27,138 bases of DNA from positions 1 through 27,138 of the forward strand of contig CALCEB010000131.1 in assembly GCA_937900045.1 (NCBI GenBank), in the 5' to 3' direction. This document shows positions 6,446 to 18,835 of the stretch, piece after piece. How positions within the stretch are numbered: position 1 is the stretch's first letter; every line of letters begins with the position of its first letter. The position numbers were made by a program, and so were the translations under genes. The notes under the pieces were generated by a model. That model was given only the letters and a program-made list of their open reading frames with translations. It did no database searches and was not told the DNA's origin. Source of the DNA: an uncultured Acidobacteriota bacterium (GTDB taxonomy: Bacteria > Acidobacteriota > Terriglobia > UBA7540).

Positions 6446-9400
6446 ATGGAGTTCAACTTGCATTTATCCCTCCAAGGTTTTAGTGAGAGTCTTGCCAGGC
6501 TGGTTAACCGGTTCGAAACTGACAAGGCTCATTATTTGTCCAGGGACTATTCCGAAGCCCAAGCCCGGATCGACTTCATCACGCCATTCTTCAAGGCTCT
6601 GGGTTGGGATGTGGAAAATGAGGCTGGATTGCCGTACCACCAGCGTGAGGTGCTGGTGGAAAGAGGCGAAACAGAAGGGCGGCCGGACTATAACTTCCGC
6701 GTTGGTGGCCAAACGAAATTCTTTGTGGAAGCCAAGGCTCCCCGCGAGCCTCTTGAAACGCCCATGTTTGCCTTGCAAGCCAAGGCATACGCCTGGAACA
6801 CCAAGCAGGTTTTCTTTGTTGTTCTGACGGGCTTTGAAGAATTCCGCTTCTATGACGCATCCATCCGGCCCGACGAGCGCAGGCCCCATGAAGGTCTGCT
6901 TCTGAAGCTGGGCTACACCGACTATCTCGAAAACGCCGGAAAACTGTGGGAGTTCTCGCGGGAACGGGTGCTGGAAGGTTCTCTTGATGCCTTGCTTCCC
7001 CGCAGCCGCAGCGCGCAGAGGGTGCGCATCCCGGTTGACAAAGCCTTTCTTGAGGAAATGACCGGCTGGCGTGAAGACCTGGCCAGAAATGTCTATAAGA
7101 ACAATCCTGAGCTCACGGCCAAGCAGTTGAATGAAGTCGTGCAGCGTCTGCTGGACCGCATCGTCTTCGTCCGCATCGCCGAAGACCGACATATTATCGA
7201 GAGGTTCCAGCTTCGTGAGGCGGTGGACGAATGGAAATCGCGCGGCCGGAAGTTTCACATCTTCGAGTGGCTTAGGGACATCTTCAGATGGATCAATGAG
7301 GACTTCAACGGCGAAATCTTCAAGCCTCACCTTTCGGAAACCATTCAGATTGACTCGGAAGTTCTGGTCTCGATTATCGAGCGCATCTATCCCCCACGAA
7401 CCCCCTACCGTTTCGACGTGCTCGGTGTCGAGCTGCTCGGCTCGATCTACGAACGCTACCTCGGCAAGACCATCCGCGTCACGCCCAAGCGAGTTTTCGT
7501 CGAGGACAAGCCGGAGGTGCGCAAGGCGGGCGGCGTCTATTACACGCCGAAATACATCGTGGATTACATCGTCAAGAGCACGGTAGGGAAGGTCATTGAG
7601 GGCAAAACGCCCAGGCAGATTGAAAAAATCCGCATTCTTGATCCCACTTGCGGCTCCGGCTCTTTCCTGATCGGGGCTTTTCAATACCTGATCGACTACC
7701 ACGTGCGCTACTTGACCGAGCATCCCAAAGAAGGGCAAATCCATCCGTTGTTTCCCGACCTGATTCCTGACGGTAACGGCGGCCACCGGCTCTCCGTCAT
7801 TCGCAAGGCCAGAATTCTGAAGAACAACCTGTTCGGCGTGGACATTGATCCGCAGGCCGTCGAGATCACCATGATGAGCCTCTATCTGAAGGCGCTCGAA
7901 GGCGAAAAATCCCAACTACCGCCCAAACAACATTTGCTCCCCGAACTCAAGTACAACATCATCTGCGGCAATTCCCTGATCGGCCCGGATATTTATGACC
8001 AGGGCGTGCTCTTCGGCGATGAGGAGCGCGACCGGATTAACGCCTTTGACTGGAATTCCGAGTCCTTTGGGTTCGGCGACATCATGAAAGAGGGTGGCTT
8101 TGATGGTGTAATTGGGAACCCGCCGTATGTGCGCATCCAACACCTGAAAGAGTGGGCGCCTTTCGAAGCGGAATACTACAAGCAGCGTTACAAGGCCGCG
8201 GCCTCCGGTAATTATGACATTTACGTCTGTTTTGTTGAGCGGGGACTCGAAGTTCTCGACAAGAGTGGCCACCTGGGGTTCATCTTGCCTCACAAGTTCT
8301 TCAACGCGAAGTATGGCGAGGGCCTGCGGCGGCTGATTGCCGATGGCAAACACCTTTCTCACGCCGTTCACTTCGGCGATCAACAGGTCTTTGAGGGGGC
8401 GACGAATTACACCTGCCTGATTTTCCTCGATAAATCTGGCAGCAGGGAATTTGAGTTCGAAAAGGTGAATAATGTTGAGGCATGGCGGACCATCGGAGAA
8501 AGCGCCAAGGGCGAAATTCCCGCGCGCAATGTCACAGCGTCAGAATGGAATTTCACAGTAGGAAACGGCGCGGCGCTGTTCGAAAAGCTGAGCACGATGC
8601 CGGTAAAGCTCAAAGATGTTGCAGAAAGGATGGCGCAGGGCATTAGGACGAGTGCAAACGAAGTGTATGTCCTGGATTTATTGTCCTCACCGGAAGGCCG
8701 CACCGTGAGTGTCTATTCAGACCAACTCGGGGCACGAGCCAGGATCGAACGCAAGGCCGTAAGCCTCTTTTTGCAAGGGCGTGAAATCAGACGTTATGTC
8801 ATTAACCCCAGCGGGAAAGCTGTCCTCATTCCTTATGAACTCCAGAGGGGGAAAGCTGGACTCATACCCGAGCCGGAGATGAAAAGCAGATTTCCGAGGG
8901 CCTACAACTACCTTCTCATGAACAAATCGGTCCTTCAGAAGAGAGAAAGAGGAAGAATGCGTGGCCGCAACTGGTACGCGTTCGTTTACCCGAAGAACAT
9001 CGAGCTTATGCAGAGGCCAAAGATTCTTGTCCCCGACATCGCGGACCGAGCTTCGTTCGCGTTGGATAATTCCGGCGCCTTCGCCTTCACCAGCGGCTAT
9101 GGGATCACTCTGAAGCCAGAGCTAAGCGGGTCACCCCAATACATCCTGGCCTTGTTAAACAGTAGACTGTTGGACTACTACCTGAAGACCGTCAGTACGA
9201 CCTTGCGAGGGGGCTTCTTCCGCTACTTCACACAGTTCATCGAACAGCTACCCATCCGTCCCATCGACTTTTCCAACCCCACCGACAAAGCCCGGCACGA
9301 CAAGATGGTGACACTGGTCGAGCGCATGATCCAATTGAACAAGAGGAAGCATTCGGGCAAACTCGCGCCGTCACAGATCGACCGTATGGACCGCGAAATC

Positions 9401-9490
9401 GCCGCCACGGACGAAGAAATTGACAATCTGGTTTACGAGCTATACGGGATTACGGACGAAGAGCGGAAAATCATTGAGGACAACAGGTAG
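6446..9490 (+). CDS. Type IIG restriction-modification enzyme (nuclease and N6-adenine methyltransferase)
   Basis: Single-chain enzyme of 1014 residues, the usual size for Eco57I/TaqII-like type IIG systems. The N terminus has a PD-(D/E)XK nuclease core: RPDYNF with Asp81, then FFVEAKAP with Glu95 and Lys97. A helical linker leads to an N6-adenine methyltransferase with the S-adenosylmethionine motif DPTCGSGSFL at about 399-408, GVDIDPQAVEI, and the catalytic NPPY at 558-561. The C-terminal third, with GYGITLKPE and a helical end, fits a target-recognition domain. All catalytic motifs are intact, so the gene looks functional and would cut unmodified foreign DNA while methylating self. A TIR gene follows 53 bases later. 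A diverged copy of its last 42 codons lies at 10596-10721. Confidence 0.9.
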   Translation: MEFNLHLSLQGFSESLARLVNRFETDKAHYLSRDYSEAQARIDFITPFFKALGWDVENEAGLPYHQREVLVERGETEGRPDYNFRVGGQTKFFVEAKAPREPLETPMFALQAKAYAWNTKQVFFVVLTGFEEFRFYDASIRPDERRPHEGLLLKLGYTDYLENAGKLWEFSRERVLEGSLDALLPRSRSAQRVRIPVDKAFLEEMTGWREDLARNVYKNNPELTAKQLNEVVQRLLDRIVFVRIAEDRHIIERFQLREAVDEWKSRGRKFHIFEWLRDIFRWINEDFNGEIFKPHLSETIQIDSEVLVSIIERIYPPRTPYRFDVLGVELLGSIYERYLGKTIRVTPKRVFVEDKPEVRKAGGVYYTPKYIVDYIVKSTVGKVIEGKTPRQIEKIRILDPTCGSGSFLIGAFQYLIDYHVRYLTEHPKEGQIHPLFPDLIPDGNGGHRLSVIRKARILKNNLFGVDIDPQAVEITMMSLYLKALEGEKSQLPPKQHLLPELKYNIICGNSLIGPDIYDQGVLFGDEERDRINAFDWNSESFGFGDIMKEGGFDGVIGNPPYVRIQHLKEWAPFEAEYYKQRYKAAASGNYDIYVCFVERGLEVLDKSGHLGFILPHKFFNAKYGEGLRRLIADGKHLSHAVHFGDQQVFEGATNYTCLIFLDKSGSREFEFEKVNNVEAWRTIGESAKGEIPARNVTASEWNFTVGNGAALFEKLSTMPVKLKDVAERMAQGIRTSANEVYVLDLLSSPEGRTVSVYSDQLGARARIERKAVSLFLQGREIRRYVINPSGKAVLIPYELQRGKAGLIPEPEMKSRFPRAYNYLLMNKSVLQKRERGRMRGRNWYAFVYPKNIELMQRPKILVPDIADRASFALDNSGAFAFTSGYGITLKPELSGSPQYILALLNSRLLDYYLKTVSTTLRGGFFRYFTQFIEQLPIRPIDFSNPTDKARHDKMVTLVERMIQLNKRKHSGKLAPSQIDRMDREIAATDEEIDNLVYELYGITDEERKIIEDNR

Positions 9491-9543
9491 CGGCGCGGGC
9501 GCATTTGAATCTGGGGCTGTGAGGAGATAGAATAACAGGCGCG

Positions 9544-10077
9544 ATGGCGTTCCGAGTGTTTCTCAGCTACAGTCTTCACCCGTCCGAGCAAGCGCTGGCT
9601 TGGCGTCTGCAAACCCTCGCCGCGGCGCACGGTATCGAGATGTACGTGCCCCGAAGGAAGGCGTACCTGGTTTCGCTGGACAATGCGACTTTGCAGGTCC
9701 GTTACAGCGAAGCCGACAGACGTGACCGGGAGGCGATGGAGCGATCGGATTGCGTGTTGGCGATTATTGCTCCTGGGGACAGGCAATCGCACGGCTCCGT
9801 CAGGGAGGAGCTGAGGCGTGCGGCGGAGATGAAGAAGAAGCCCATCATCCCAATTATATGGGAGGGCCTTGAGCAGGCCGACTTCCTGAAGCCATTGCGG
9901 CGAAGTTCGTCCCCACTTTTTGTGCTCTCTCCGCAGGATGGTCCAGGGAAGGTAGAGGGCGAAGTTGTCGAATTCCTCAAAAAGCAGCGGCTGAATGAGG
10001 ATAACCGGCGAACAATCGCGGCCTTAGTTGCGCTGGCCGTTGGGCAACTCCTGCTCTTCTCGCTTAGTGAAAAATAG
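9544..10077 (+). CDS. TIR-domain protein with C-terminal membrane helix
   Basis: Predicted 177 residues. The N terminus FRVFLSYSLHPSEQALAWRL is the opening strand and helix of a TIR fold. After a variable loop come SDCVLAIIAPG and then GSVREELRRAAEMKKKPIIPII. The Glu at about 89 sits where TIR NAD-hydrolases carry the catalytic Glu (compare SARM1 WVHKEI), ahead of the buried strand. Residues about 157-174 (TIAALVALAVGQLLLFSL) form one hydrophobic helix, predicting a membrane-tethered enzyme. Bacterial TIR proteins commonly deplete NAD+ in antiviral defence; that role here is inferred. The last base of its stop codon is the first base of the PIN start (TAGTG), which implies translational coupling. 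A GAGGAG 17 bases before the ATG is rather distant. Confidence 0.72.
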   Translation: MAFRVFLSYSLHPSEQALAWRLQTLAAAHGIEMYVPRRKAYLVSLDNATLQVRYSEADRRDREAMERSDCVLAIIAPGDRQSHGSVREELRRAAEMKKKPIIPIIWEGLEQADFLKPLRRSSSPLFVLSPQDGPGKVEGEVVEFLKKQRLNEDNRRTIAALVALAVGQLLLFSLSEK

Positions 10078-10571
10078 TGCGCATTGCCATCGTTGACAGC
10101 TCCCCGCTGATTAACCTTACCCATCTCGGCCTCGCTCGTGCGCTATCCCTGTTTTTCAACAGAATCTACGTTCCACGGGCGGTCCAGAGAGAAGTAAACA
10201 AAAAACAGAGATTCCGGTACCGCCTCAATAAGCTCTACGAAAGCGGCTTCTTTACCAGATGCGCGGCAGCCGACGACACGAACGTTGATTTGCTCCTAGC
10301 GGAGCTAGACGAAGGCGAGGCAGAGGCTATCATTCAGGCGCAGGAAAAACAGGCTGCGTTCTTCATCGGAGACGACAGACGCGCTCGCGAAATCGCAGAG
10401 GCAATGGGTCTGAAAGCGGTGGGAACTCTACGGATTCTTGCGCGTTTGAGCTTGCAGGCACAGGCGCCAGAATTGGGGACGTTGGTTCGCAAGTTGGAAA
10501 GAGACCTTGGGTTTCGGGCTTCCGATAAGGTTATCCGCCGGGCGGCTGAAATGGCCGTAGAACCGATCTGA
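10077..10571 (+). CDS. PIN-domain protein (DUF3368-like), putative RNase
   Basis: Predicted 164 residues, starting at a GTG that overlaps the TIR stop by one base. The order of conserved acids fits the PIN nuclease fold: Asp7 in IVDSSPLINL, Glu39 in VPRAVQREV, Glu81 in LDEGEAEAI, and the Asp99/Asp100 pair in FFIGDDRRAR. GTLRILARL follows. This pattern is typical of DUF3368 PIN-like proteins, usually paired with a small antitoxin, but no small antitoxin ORF is visible here. Instead the partner is the TIR gene. It may act as a second effector cleaving RNA, or as a regulator of the TIR; both are inferences. The reading frame has no defects. Confidence 0.78.
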   Translation: MRIAIVDSSPLINLTHLGLARALSLFFNRIYVPRAVQREVNKKQRFRYRLNKLYESGFFTRCAAADDTNVDLLLAELDEGEAEAIIQAQEKQAAFFIGDDRRAREIAEAMGLKAVGTLRILARLSLQAQAPELGTLVRKLERDLGFRASDKVIRRAAEMAVEPI

Positions 10572-10595
10572 AGAGCGTGCTGGCTGGCGGGCAGC

Positions 10596-10721
10596 CTCGC
10601 GCCGTCTCAACTCGAGCGCCACGAGCGCGAAATCGCCGCCACGGATGAAGAAATTGAAAGTCTGGTTTACGAGCTTTACAGGATTACGGACGAGGGGCGT
10701 GGGATCATCGAAGCGTCGTAG
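10596..10721 (+). pseudogene. Relic 3' end of a second type IIG restriction gene
   Basis: The last 41 codons before a TAG stop (LAPSQLERHEREIAATDEEI...LVYELYRITDEGRGIIEAS) align without gaps to the C terminus of the restriction enzyme at 6446-9490 (LAPSQIDRMDREIAATDEEI...LVYELYGITDEERKIIEDNR). Roughly 30 of 41 residues are identical. No start or upstream part exists; it begins about 25 bases after the PIN stop. The divergence shows it comes from a paralogous gene, not a recent copy. The TIR-PIN pair is thus bracketed by two type IIG 3' ends. Confidence 0.8.
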
Positions 10722-10740
10722 GGGAGGGCTCGGCCCTCCC
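10722..10740. repeat. Perfect GC hairpin after the defence cluster
   Basis: GGGAGGGC-TCG-GCCCTCCC, an 8-bp perfect stem starting directly after the relic's stop codon. There is no following T run, so intrinsic termination is doubtful, though it could stabilise a transcript end. A related GGGATG/CTCCGCCCTCC segment follows at about 10770-10790. The rest of the gap to 10914 shows no gene; a promoter for the FecR gene must lie there but no clear boxes are visible. Confidence 0.55.
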
Positions 10741-10914
10741 GCGTCGCAAGATGCGTGACAAATGTAATGTAGGGATGCTCCGCCCTCCGGGCACCCAAAA
10801 ACATACGGGGAGCGCGGAACGGGCAACTTTTGGGTAAAAGAAAACGTCTAACTTGTGTAAAGTGGGTGTAAAATTAAGCCACGGACCGGAACCAGCACCA
10901 CCCGGAGGTGACCC

Positions 10915-12789
10915 ATGAAGCGCCGTACATTCACCGCTATCGCAATATTCCTGGGATTAGCCGCTTCAGTTTTTCTGACTCCAGGCTTTGCCCAATCGCA
11001 GACATCCGCGCAGCAGTCTCAAAAGTTATCGCATGTCCGTGTGGTGCGCTTGAGCTTTGTTCAGGGCACCGTAACCGTGCGGGCGGCAGGAGCGACCGAA
11101 TGGGCCAAAGGCTTAGTCAACTCGCCCATCCAGCAAGGGTTTTCCCTCGCCACGGCGCCCAAAAGCTTTGCCGAAGTGGAATTCGAGAATGGATCGACGG
11201 TACGGTTGGGTGAACTTTCCCGGCTTGACTTCACGGAGCTGGCGTTGACCCCGAAGGGCGACAAGATCAATCACATGGCCTTCGATCAAGGTTACGCCAC
11301 CTTCCATTTCCTTCCTGAACACAACGATGATTACCGGGTGAAGACCGCGGACGCGACGCTGACACCGCACGGTAAGGCTGAGTTCCGTACCGATTTCGAT
11401 CAGGGCAAGTTGCGGGTTGAGGTCTTCAGCGGCACGGTGGACGTTGCCAACCCAAAGGAGTCTGAAAAGCTGGGCAAGGATAAAGTTTTGGCTTATAACG
11501 GCGCCGGATCCTTCGACGTGACGCATGGCATTCAAAAGGATGAATGGGATAAGTGGGCTATGGCTCGCGACGAGCAGACGACGCTTGCCTTCAATGACCA
11601 GGCGGTGGCTCCTGAATCTCAAATGTACGGTTGGAGTGACCTGGGGACTTACGGCGATTGGTCCTATTATCCCGGTTATGGCTACGGCTGGGCACCCTAT
11701 GAGGGGATGGGTTGGTCGCCATATTCGATGGGTATGATGGGTGTGTATCCGGGAATGGGCTACACGTGGATTTCCGGTGAACCGTGGGGTTGGTTACCCT
11801 ACCACTATGGCATGTGGAACTTTGATTCCGGCATGGGTTGGTTTTGGAGTCCAGGCCTTATGGCGGGTGGTTGGTCTCCGGCGCTGGTGAATTGGTATGG
11901 GGGCGGCGGTATGATTGGTTGGGGACCGATGGGAATGGGTTGCGCCCTAAGTGGGCCGGGCTGCATTATGACCGCTCCGTACGGAGCGATGCAGAATGGG
12001 GGCCTGATCGCCTCGGGCAGTGGCGCCGGTCCGGCTCCGGGTAGAGTTAAACTTATTCACGAACCGCAGGCTCCCCTAACGGCTCTAACCAGGTCGCCTG
12101 GGTTGCCGCTTCCCCATGGAGTGGTCTTTCCGGGCGGGCCGCGCGGCGCCCTCATCGCTTCGGGCGGAGGCCGCGTGCCCGCCAGTTTCCTGACCAGAAG
12201 CCCTTTGGCTCATTCGACGGCCCTGAGCAGAATTCAAGCGGCCCACGGAGCTAGTGCGCGAGCGCCGCGAAGCTTTGCGGCCTCTAGTTTCGCACGCAGC
12301 GGCGCGGCGGCCCCGTCCACCGTGATCCTGGGAAAACAAGTGAGTCCGCGGGCGATTTTGGGAGGGCATCAATCCTTCTTCGACCGTGCCTTCATCGGCA
12401 GGAACCAAAGTCCCGCACGTGTGGCGCTCGGCAATACGCTGGGTGGGCGCTTCCCAACCGTGGCGGACACGCATGGGAATTTGATGCCGAAGCCCATCGG
12501 CGGCATGGGCGCACGCAGCATGGAGGCCGGAAGAGGGTTCGGCGCGGTGGGAGGCAGAATGAGTGGTCCGTCCTTTTCAAGAATGAATGGACCGGTGGCG
12601 CTTCCCCATATGTCGGCGATGGGCGGCGCCCGGGCGTCCGAGCACTCGGGCTTCTCCGGCGGCTCGTTTGGCGGCGGGTCATTTGGTGGCGGGCATAGCG
12701 GAGTTGGCTTTTCCGGACCGAGCGCAAGTGGACCCTCGGCTGGCGCTGGCCATGCCGGCGGTGGCGGCGGCGGCGGGGGCCATCATTAG
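10915..12789 (+). CDS. FecR-domain secreted protein with Trp/Gly/Tyr-rich repeats
   Basis: Predicted 624 residues. GGAGGTGA sits four bases before the ATG. The signal peptide MKRRTFTAIAIFLGLAASVF is probably cleaved at GFA-QS. Residues about 40-185 form a FecR-like beta domain (SFVQGTVTVRAAG, ATAPKSFAEVEFENGSTVRL, KLRVEVFSGTVDV). Residues about 235-350 are dense in Trp, Tyr, Gly and Met (YYPGYGYGWAPYEGMGWSPY, WISGEPWGWLPYHYG), like the DUF6600 region found with FecR domains. The remaining 270 residues are low-complexity Ser/Ala/Gly sequence ending in polyglycine and two His. It is probably a cell-surface or outer-envelope protein. Unlike a true FecR it has no sigma factor or TonB receptor beside it, so a role in iron signalling is unlikely. 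Confidence 0.8.
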   Translation: MKRRTFTAIAIFLGLAASVFLTPGFAQSQTSAQQSQKLSHVRVVRLSFVQGTVTVRAAGATEWAKGLVNSPIQQGFSLATAPKSFAEVEFENGSTVRLGELSRLDFTELALTPKGDKINHMAFDQGYATFHFLPEHNDDYRVKTADATLTPHGKAEFRTDFDQGKLRVEVFSGTVDVANPKESEKLGKDKVLAYNGAGSFDVTHGIQKDEWDKWAMARDEQTTLAFNDQAVAPESQMYGWSDLGTYGDWSYYPGYGYGWAPYEGMGWSPYSMGMMGVYPGMGYTWISGEPWGWLPYHYGMWNFDSGMGWFWSPGLMAGGWSPALVNWYGGGGMIGWGPMGMGCALSGPGCIMTAPYGAMQNGGLIASGSGAGPAPGRVKLIHEPQAPLTALTRSPGLPLPHGVVFPGGPRGALIASGGGRVPASFLTRSPLAHSTALSRIQAAHGASARAPRSFAASSFARSGAAAPSTVILGKQVSPRAILGGHQSFFDRAFIGRNQSPARVALGNTLGGRFPTVADTHGNLMPKPIGGMGARSMEAGRGFGAVGGRMSGPSFSRMNGPVALPHMSAMGGARASEHSGFSGGSFGGGSFGGGHSGVGFSGPSASGPSAGAGHAGGGGGGGGHH

Positions 12790-13176
12790 CAAGGCTGCGG
12801 CTTAGGCTGATGGATTACCCCTCACCAGTTGTCGTGCGTCAGCATCGTCCGCAGGAAGATGGGCACGATTCAAAGTGAGGAGTGCATTGGCCTTTTCGGG
12901 AGGTAGAGAGAGTTTCGCTCGAAAGGCCACCCCAAGATTTCGGACTTCCCCATGATTCGACCGTAAGTTGGTGACCCGTTCTGTTTCCCCGCTACTTCGC
13001 CTTCGCGGCTTGCTGCTGGCTTATCGTCACCACTACACACGGTCGTAAGTCGGCGACGGCCGGTTCTGTAGCGCCGGTCTGCGAGCGGCGGATTTCGTTG
13101 CTCCCTGCCAGGGCAAGCTCCGAGCGGAGCTACTTCAAATGCCAGTCGCCGACTTGTGTTCTCATGCATAGCAGGG
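12790..13176. repeat. Intergenic region with degraded palindromic elements
   Basis: It holds an inverted pair TGGCCTTT (12888-12895)/AAAGGCCA (12922-12929). It also holds an 11-bp perfect inverted pair AAGTCGGCGAC (13047-13057)/GTCGCCGACTT (13145-13155), enclosing CTGTAGCGCCGG and GAGCGGAGCTAC, the arms of the window's common element. A second, diverged copy of the left flank (CGTAAGTTGGTGACCCGTTCTG) lies about 83 bases upstream, a partial tandem duplication. It separates two convergent genes. No coding frame is credible. Confidence 0.6.
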
Positions 13177-14301
13177 TCATCCCTGGATCGCAGTTGAGAT
13201 GTCTTGCGATTGAGGTGGAGATGTGGCCGGAGGATAGAAGGGAAGCCGTGCAACTTCCGCCGCACCGCCGGACTGGAGTATTAGCCGCATCCCGGGTTCC
13301 TGGAATTCACGCCGAACGTATGCCAGCGCAATGGTCCTGCCAAGCGAAGGTGAAACGCAGGAGCTGGTGATCTCTCCGATTTCCTTGCCGTCGGCAAACA
13401 GCTTTTCTCCGGCAGCCGGAATTTGAGAGGAGTCCACAAACAATCCCACCAGTTTCCAATTGACATGCCCGCGGCTGCGCGCCCTTTCCACGATCTCCTG
13501 TCCAACGTAGCAGCCCTTGGTGAAACTGAGCGCATTCAGCAAGCCGGCTTCAAGAGGTAGCGTGTCCTCGGCGAGTTCCTGGCCGTAGCGGGGAATGGCC
13601 GCTTCAATTCGTAGCGTTTCAAGCGCCTCAACACCGCACGGCAGGACGCTGAACTCCGGCGCGATGTCGAGGGTGTGTTGCCATAAACTCGTGATTGCGT
13701 CAGGGCTGGTCCACACCTCGTAGCCTTCTTCGCCGGTCGAACTGACGCGGGCAATGAAAGCCGGATTTCTGTCAAACGCCGCGCGGATGAAGTCGTGCTC
13801 ATTCATTGGCGGAAGATCGATCCGAAGGCAGACCTCCGCAAAATGTCGTGAGACCAGGCCCTGGAAAGCAATCGCCCGAAGTCCGTCCGGATCTAGCGGT
13901 ACTCGTCCGCCGATGTTGTAGTGATTCAGAGCATGCATCGCCTTTTCGGCGAGATCCGCATCGGTCTCAAGGATAAAGGAATCCGGCGTGCAGTAAATCC
14001 ATGTGTCGAACAGGATATGGCCTTTGGTGTCGAGCATGGTCGCGTAAGTGCCTTGTCCCGGCTCGAGCTTCTTCACGTCATTTGAAACCATGCCTTGCAG
14101 GAAGCGAGTGCGGTCGTTCCCCTTTGCCGTGAAGCGGGCGCGGAATGAGAAGTCAAAAATCCCCGCCGCCTCCCGAACCGCTCGATGCTCCACCACTGGA
14201 TCCGAGAATCGTCCCGGAAGGAGAGCGCCGTGATATTTGACGAGCGGAAATCCGCCTTGAGCGTAGACATTCTCCAGCGGACTTTTGACCGGCGTATTCA
14301 T
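13177..14301 (-). CDS. Folate-binding YgfZ/GcvT-family protein
   Basis: Predicted 374 residues. The N-terminal half resembles GcvT (GIFDFSFRARFTAKGNDRTRFLQGMVSND), followed by DTKGHILFDT. The diagnostic YgfZ signature KGCYVGQEIVERARSRGHVN lies at about 262-281, including the Cys264 found in YgfZ and not in true aminomethyltransferases. YgfZ proteins use tetrahydrofolate and help maintain Fe-S enzymes such as MiaB; substrate detail here is inferred. GAGG precedes the ATG by five bases. The ATG directly follows the TGA of the upstream membrane-protein gene, which indicates translational coupling. No glycine cleavage H or P genes are present, which supports YgfZ over gcvT. Confidence 0.82.
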   Translation of the reverse strand: MNTPVKSPLENVYAQGGFPLVKYHGALLPGRFSDPVVEHRAVREAAGIFDFSFRARFTAKGNDRTRFLQGMVSNDVKKLEPGQGTYATMLDTKGHILFDTWIYCTPDSFILETDADLAEKAMHALNHYNIGGRVPLDPDGLRAIAFQGLVSRHFAEVCLRIDLPPMNEHDFIRAAFDRNPAFIARVSSTGEEGYEVWTSPDAITSLWQHTLDIAPEFSVLPCGVEALETLRIEAAIPRYGQELAEDTLPLEAGLLNALSFTKGCYVGQEIVERARSRGHVNWKLVGLFVDSSQIPAAGEKLFADGKEIGEITSSCVSPSLGRTIALAYVRREFQEPGMRLILQSGGAAEVARLPFYPPATSPPQSQDISTAIQG

Positions 14302-14724
14302 TCAACCTCGACGCAAATAAGCAGAGATCAGGATGACGGCCATGCCCAGACCCAGAGCCACCGCGAGCCACTTTTCTCTTCGCGCTCGAAACCAGTTTAA
14401 AGACTTCAGAGGAACGGTCAGGCACAAAGCGATGAGGAAGACGGCCAGCGCCAGGATGATCTTCAGAGTCAGTATTTTCCAGTAGATTCCCCAGGGCGCT
14501 TCCCAGACCAGACTCATGTTGTAAATTCCGCTTGCGATGAGGAGAATAATCACCGTCCAAGTCACCCAGCGGAACCGCATCAGGACGGCGCGGATCACGG
14601 CCTCGCGCTGCGCTGGCTCAGCTTGCCGCAGGGATGGGACCAAGATGACAACCAGAAATGCCATCCCGCCTATACCGGCTACGGCGGCGCTGAGGTGAAT
14701 CCATTGCATGATGGTTGATAGCAT
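14302..14724 (-). CDS. CopD-like four-TM membrane protein
   Basis: Predicted 140 residues. Four hydrophobic helices lie at about 7-30, 52-67, 83-104 and 118-134. The start, MQWIHLSAAVAGIGGMAFLVVILVPSLR, has the Trp-Ile-His and Gly-Gly pattern of CopD/heme-copper-related integral membrane proteins, where the His may bind metal or heme. Family assignment is by pattern only. Two starts are possible (14724, or the internal ATG 15 bases later); neither has a good ribosome binding site. Its TGA abuts the YgfZ start codon, so the two are co-translated. Confidence 0.6.
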   Translation of the reverse strand: MLSTIMQWIHLSAAVAGIGGMAFLVVILVPSLRQAEPAQREAVIRAVLMRFRWVTWTVIILLIASGIYNMSLVWEAPWGIYWKILTLKIILALAVFLIALCLTVPLKSLNWFRARREKWLAVALGLGMAVILISAYLRRG

Positions 14725-14746
14725 GGTTGTTCGAAAGAAGCCGTCA

Positions 14747-14913
14747 GCGGTCAGCTTTCAGCAATTAACTCGCTAAGTGTTTCGCCCTTGATATCCCGCA
14801 AGGCTCGCCCCTGCAATCTGAACAGGATTCTCTTAATCCCGCACATAACGGCCAATGGCCTGTAAGCAGAACAGCACGCCGCAAAGGCTCTTTCGCCGAC
14901 GGCTGAAAGCTGA
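14747..14913. repeat. Inverted repeat in the metH downstream spacer
   Basis: TCAGCTTTCAGC at 14751-14762 is the perfect reverse complement of GCTGAAAGCTGA at 14902-14913. The 17-base string GCGGTCAGCTTTCAGCA at 14747-14763 recurs exactly at 25127-25143, 10 kb away. The spacer between the arms has no gene or promoter that I can see. Confidence 0.6.
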
Positions 14914-14927
14914 TGCCTGACTGCTGA

Positions 14928-18644
<3,717 letters not shown>

Positions 18645-18729
18645 GAAGTCGAGTGCATTCCTCCCTGGCAAATGCCTTTTTCTATCATATCATCCGGCTG
18701 CCGGATTTGGGGGAGGCATAGAAATTCGG

Positions 18730-18835
18730 TCGTGGCGCAAATTGCAGTAGCGGCGCCCTCTATGAGCGCCGAAAGCCGTTGAGGGTCCAGGTTCAGCGAT
18801 CATAGAGGGTCGCTACAGTAAACAACCCGCGCCAC
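18730..18835. repeat. Composite palindromic element R2 upstream of metH
   Basis: Outer arms GTGGCGC (18732-18738) and GCGCCAC (18829-18835) enclose TTGCAGTAGCGGCGCCCTCT, ATGAGCGCCG, and an opposing arm with CATAGAGGGTCGCTACAGTA. It is the same family as R1 and R3. The remaining gap (18836-19018) holds no gene; AGAAATT(C/G)GGTCGTGG occurs twice, once at each end of the element. The element separates divergent or end-on transcripts and could affect mRNA ends. Confidence 0.7.

Noticed and set aside
6464..7915. 483-codon open frame on the minus strand
   Set aside because: It is antisense to the type IIG nuclease and methyltransferase region and arises from codon bias; no signals support it.
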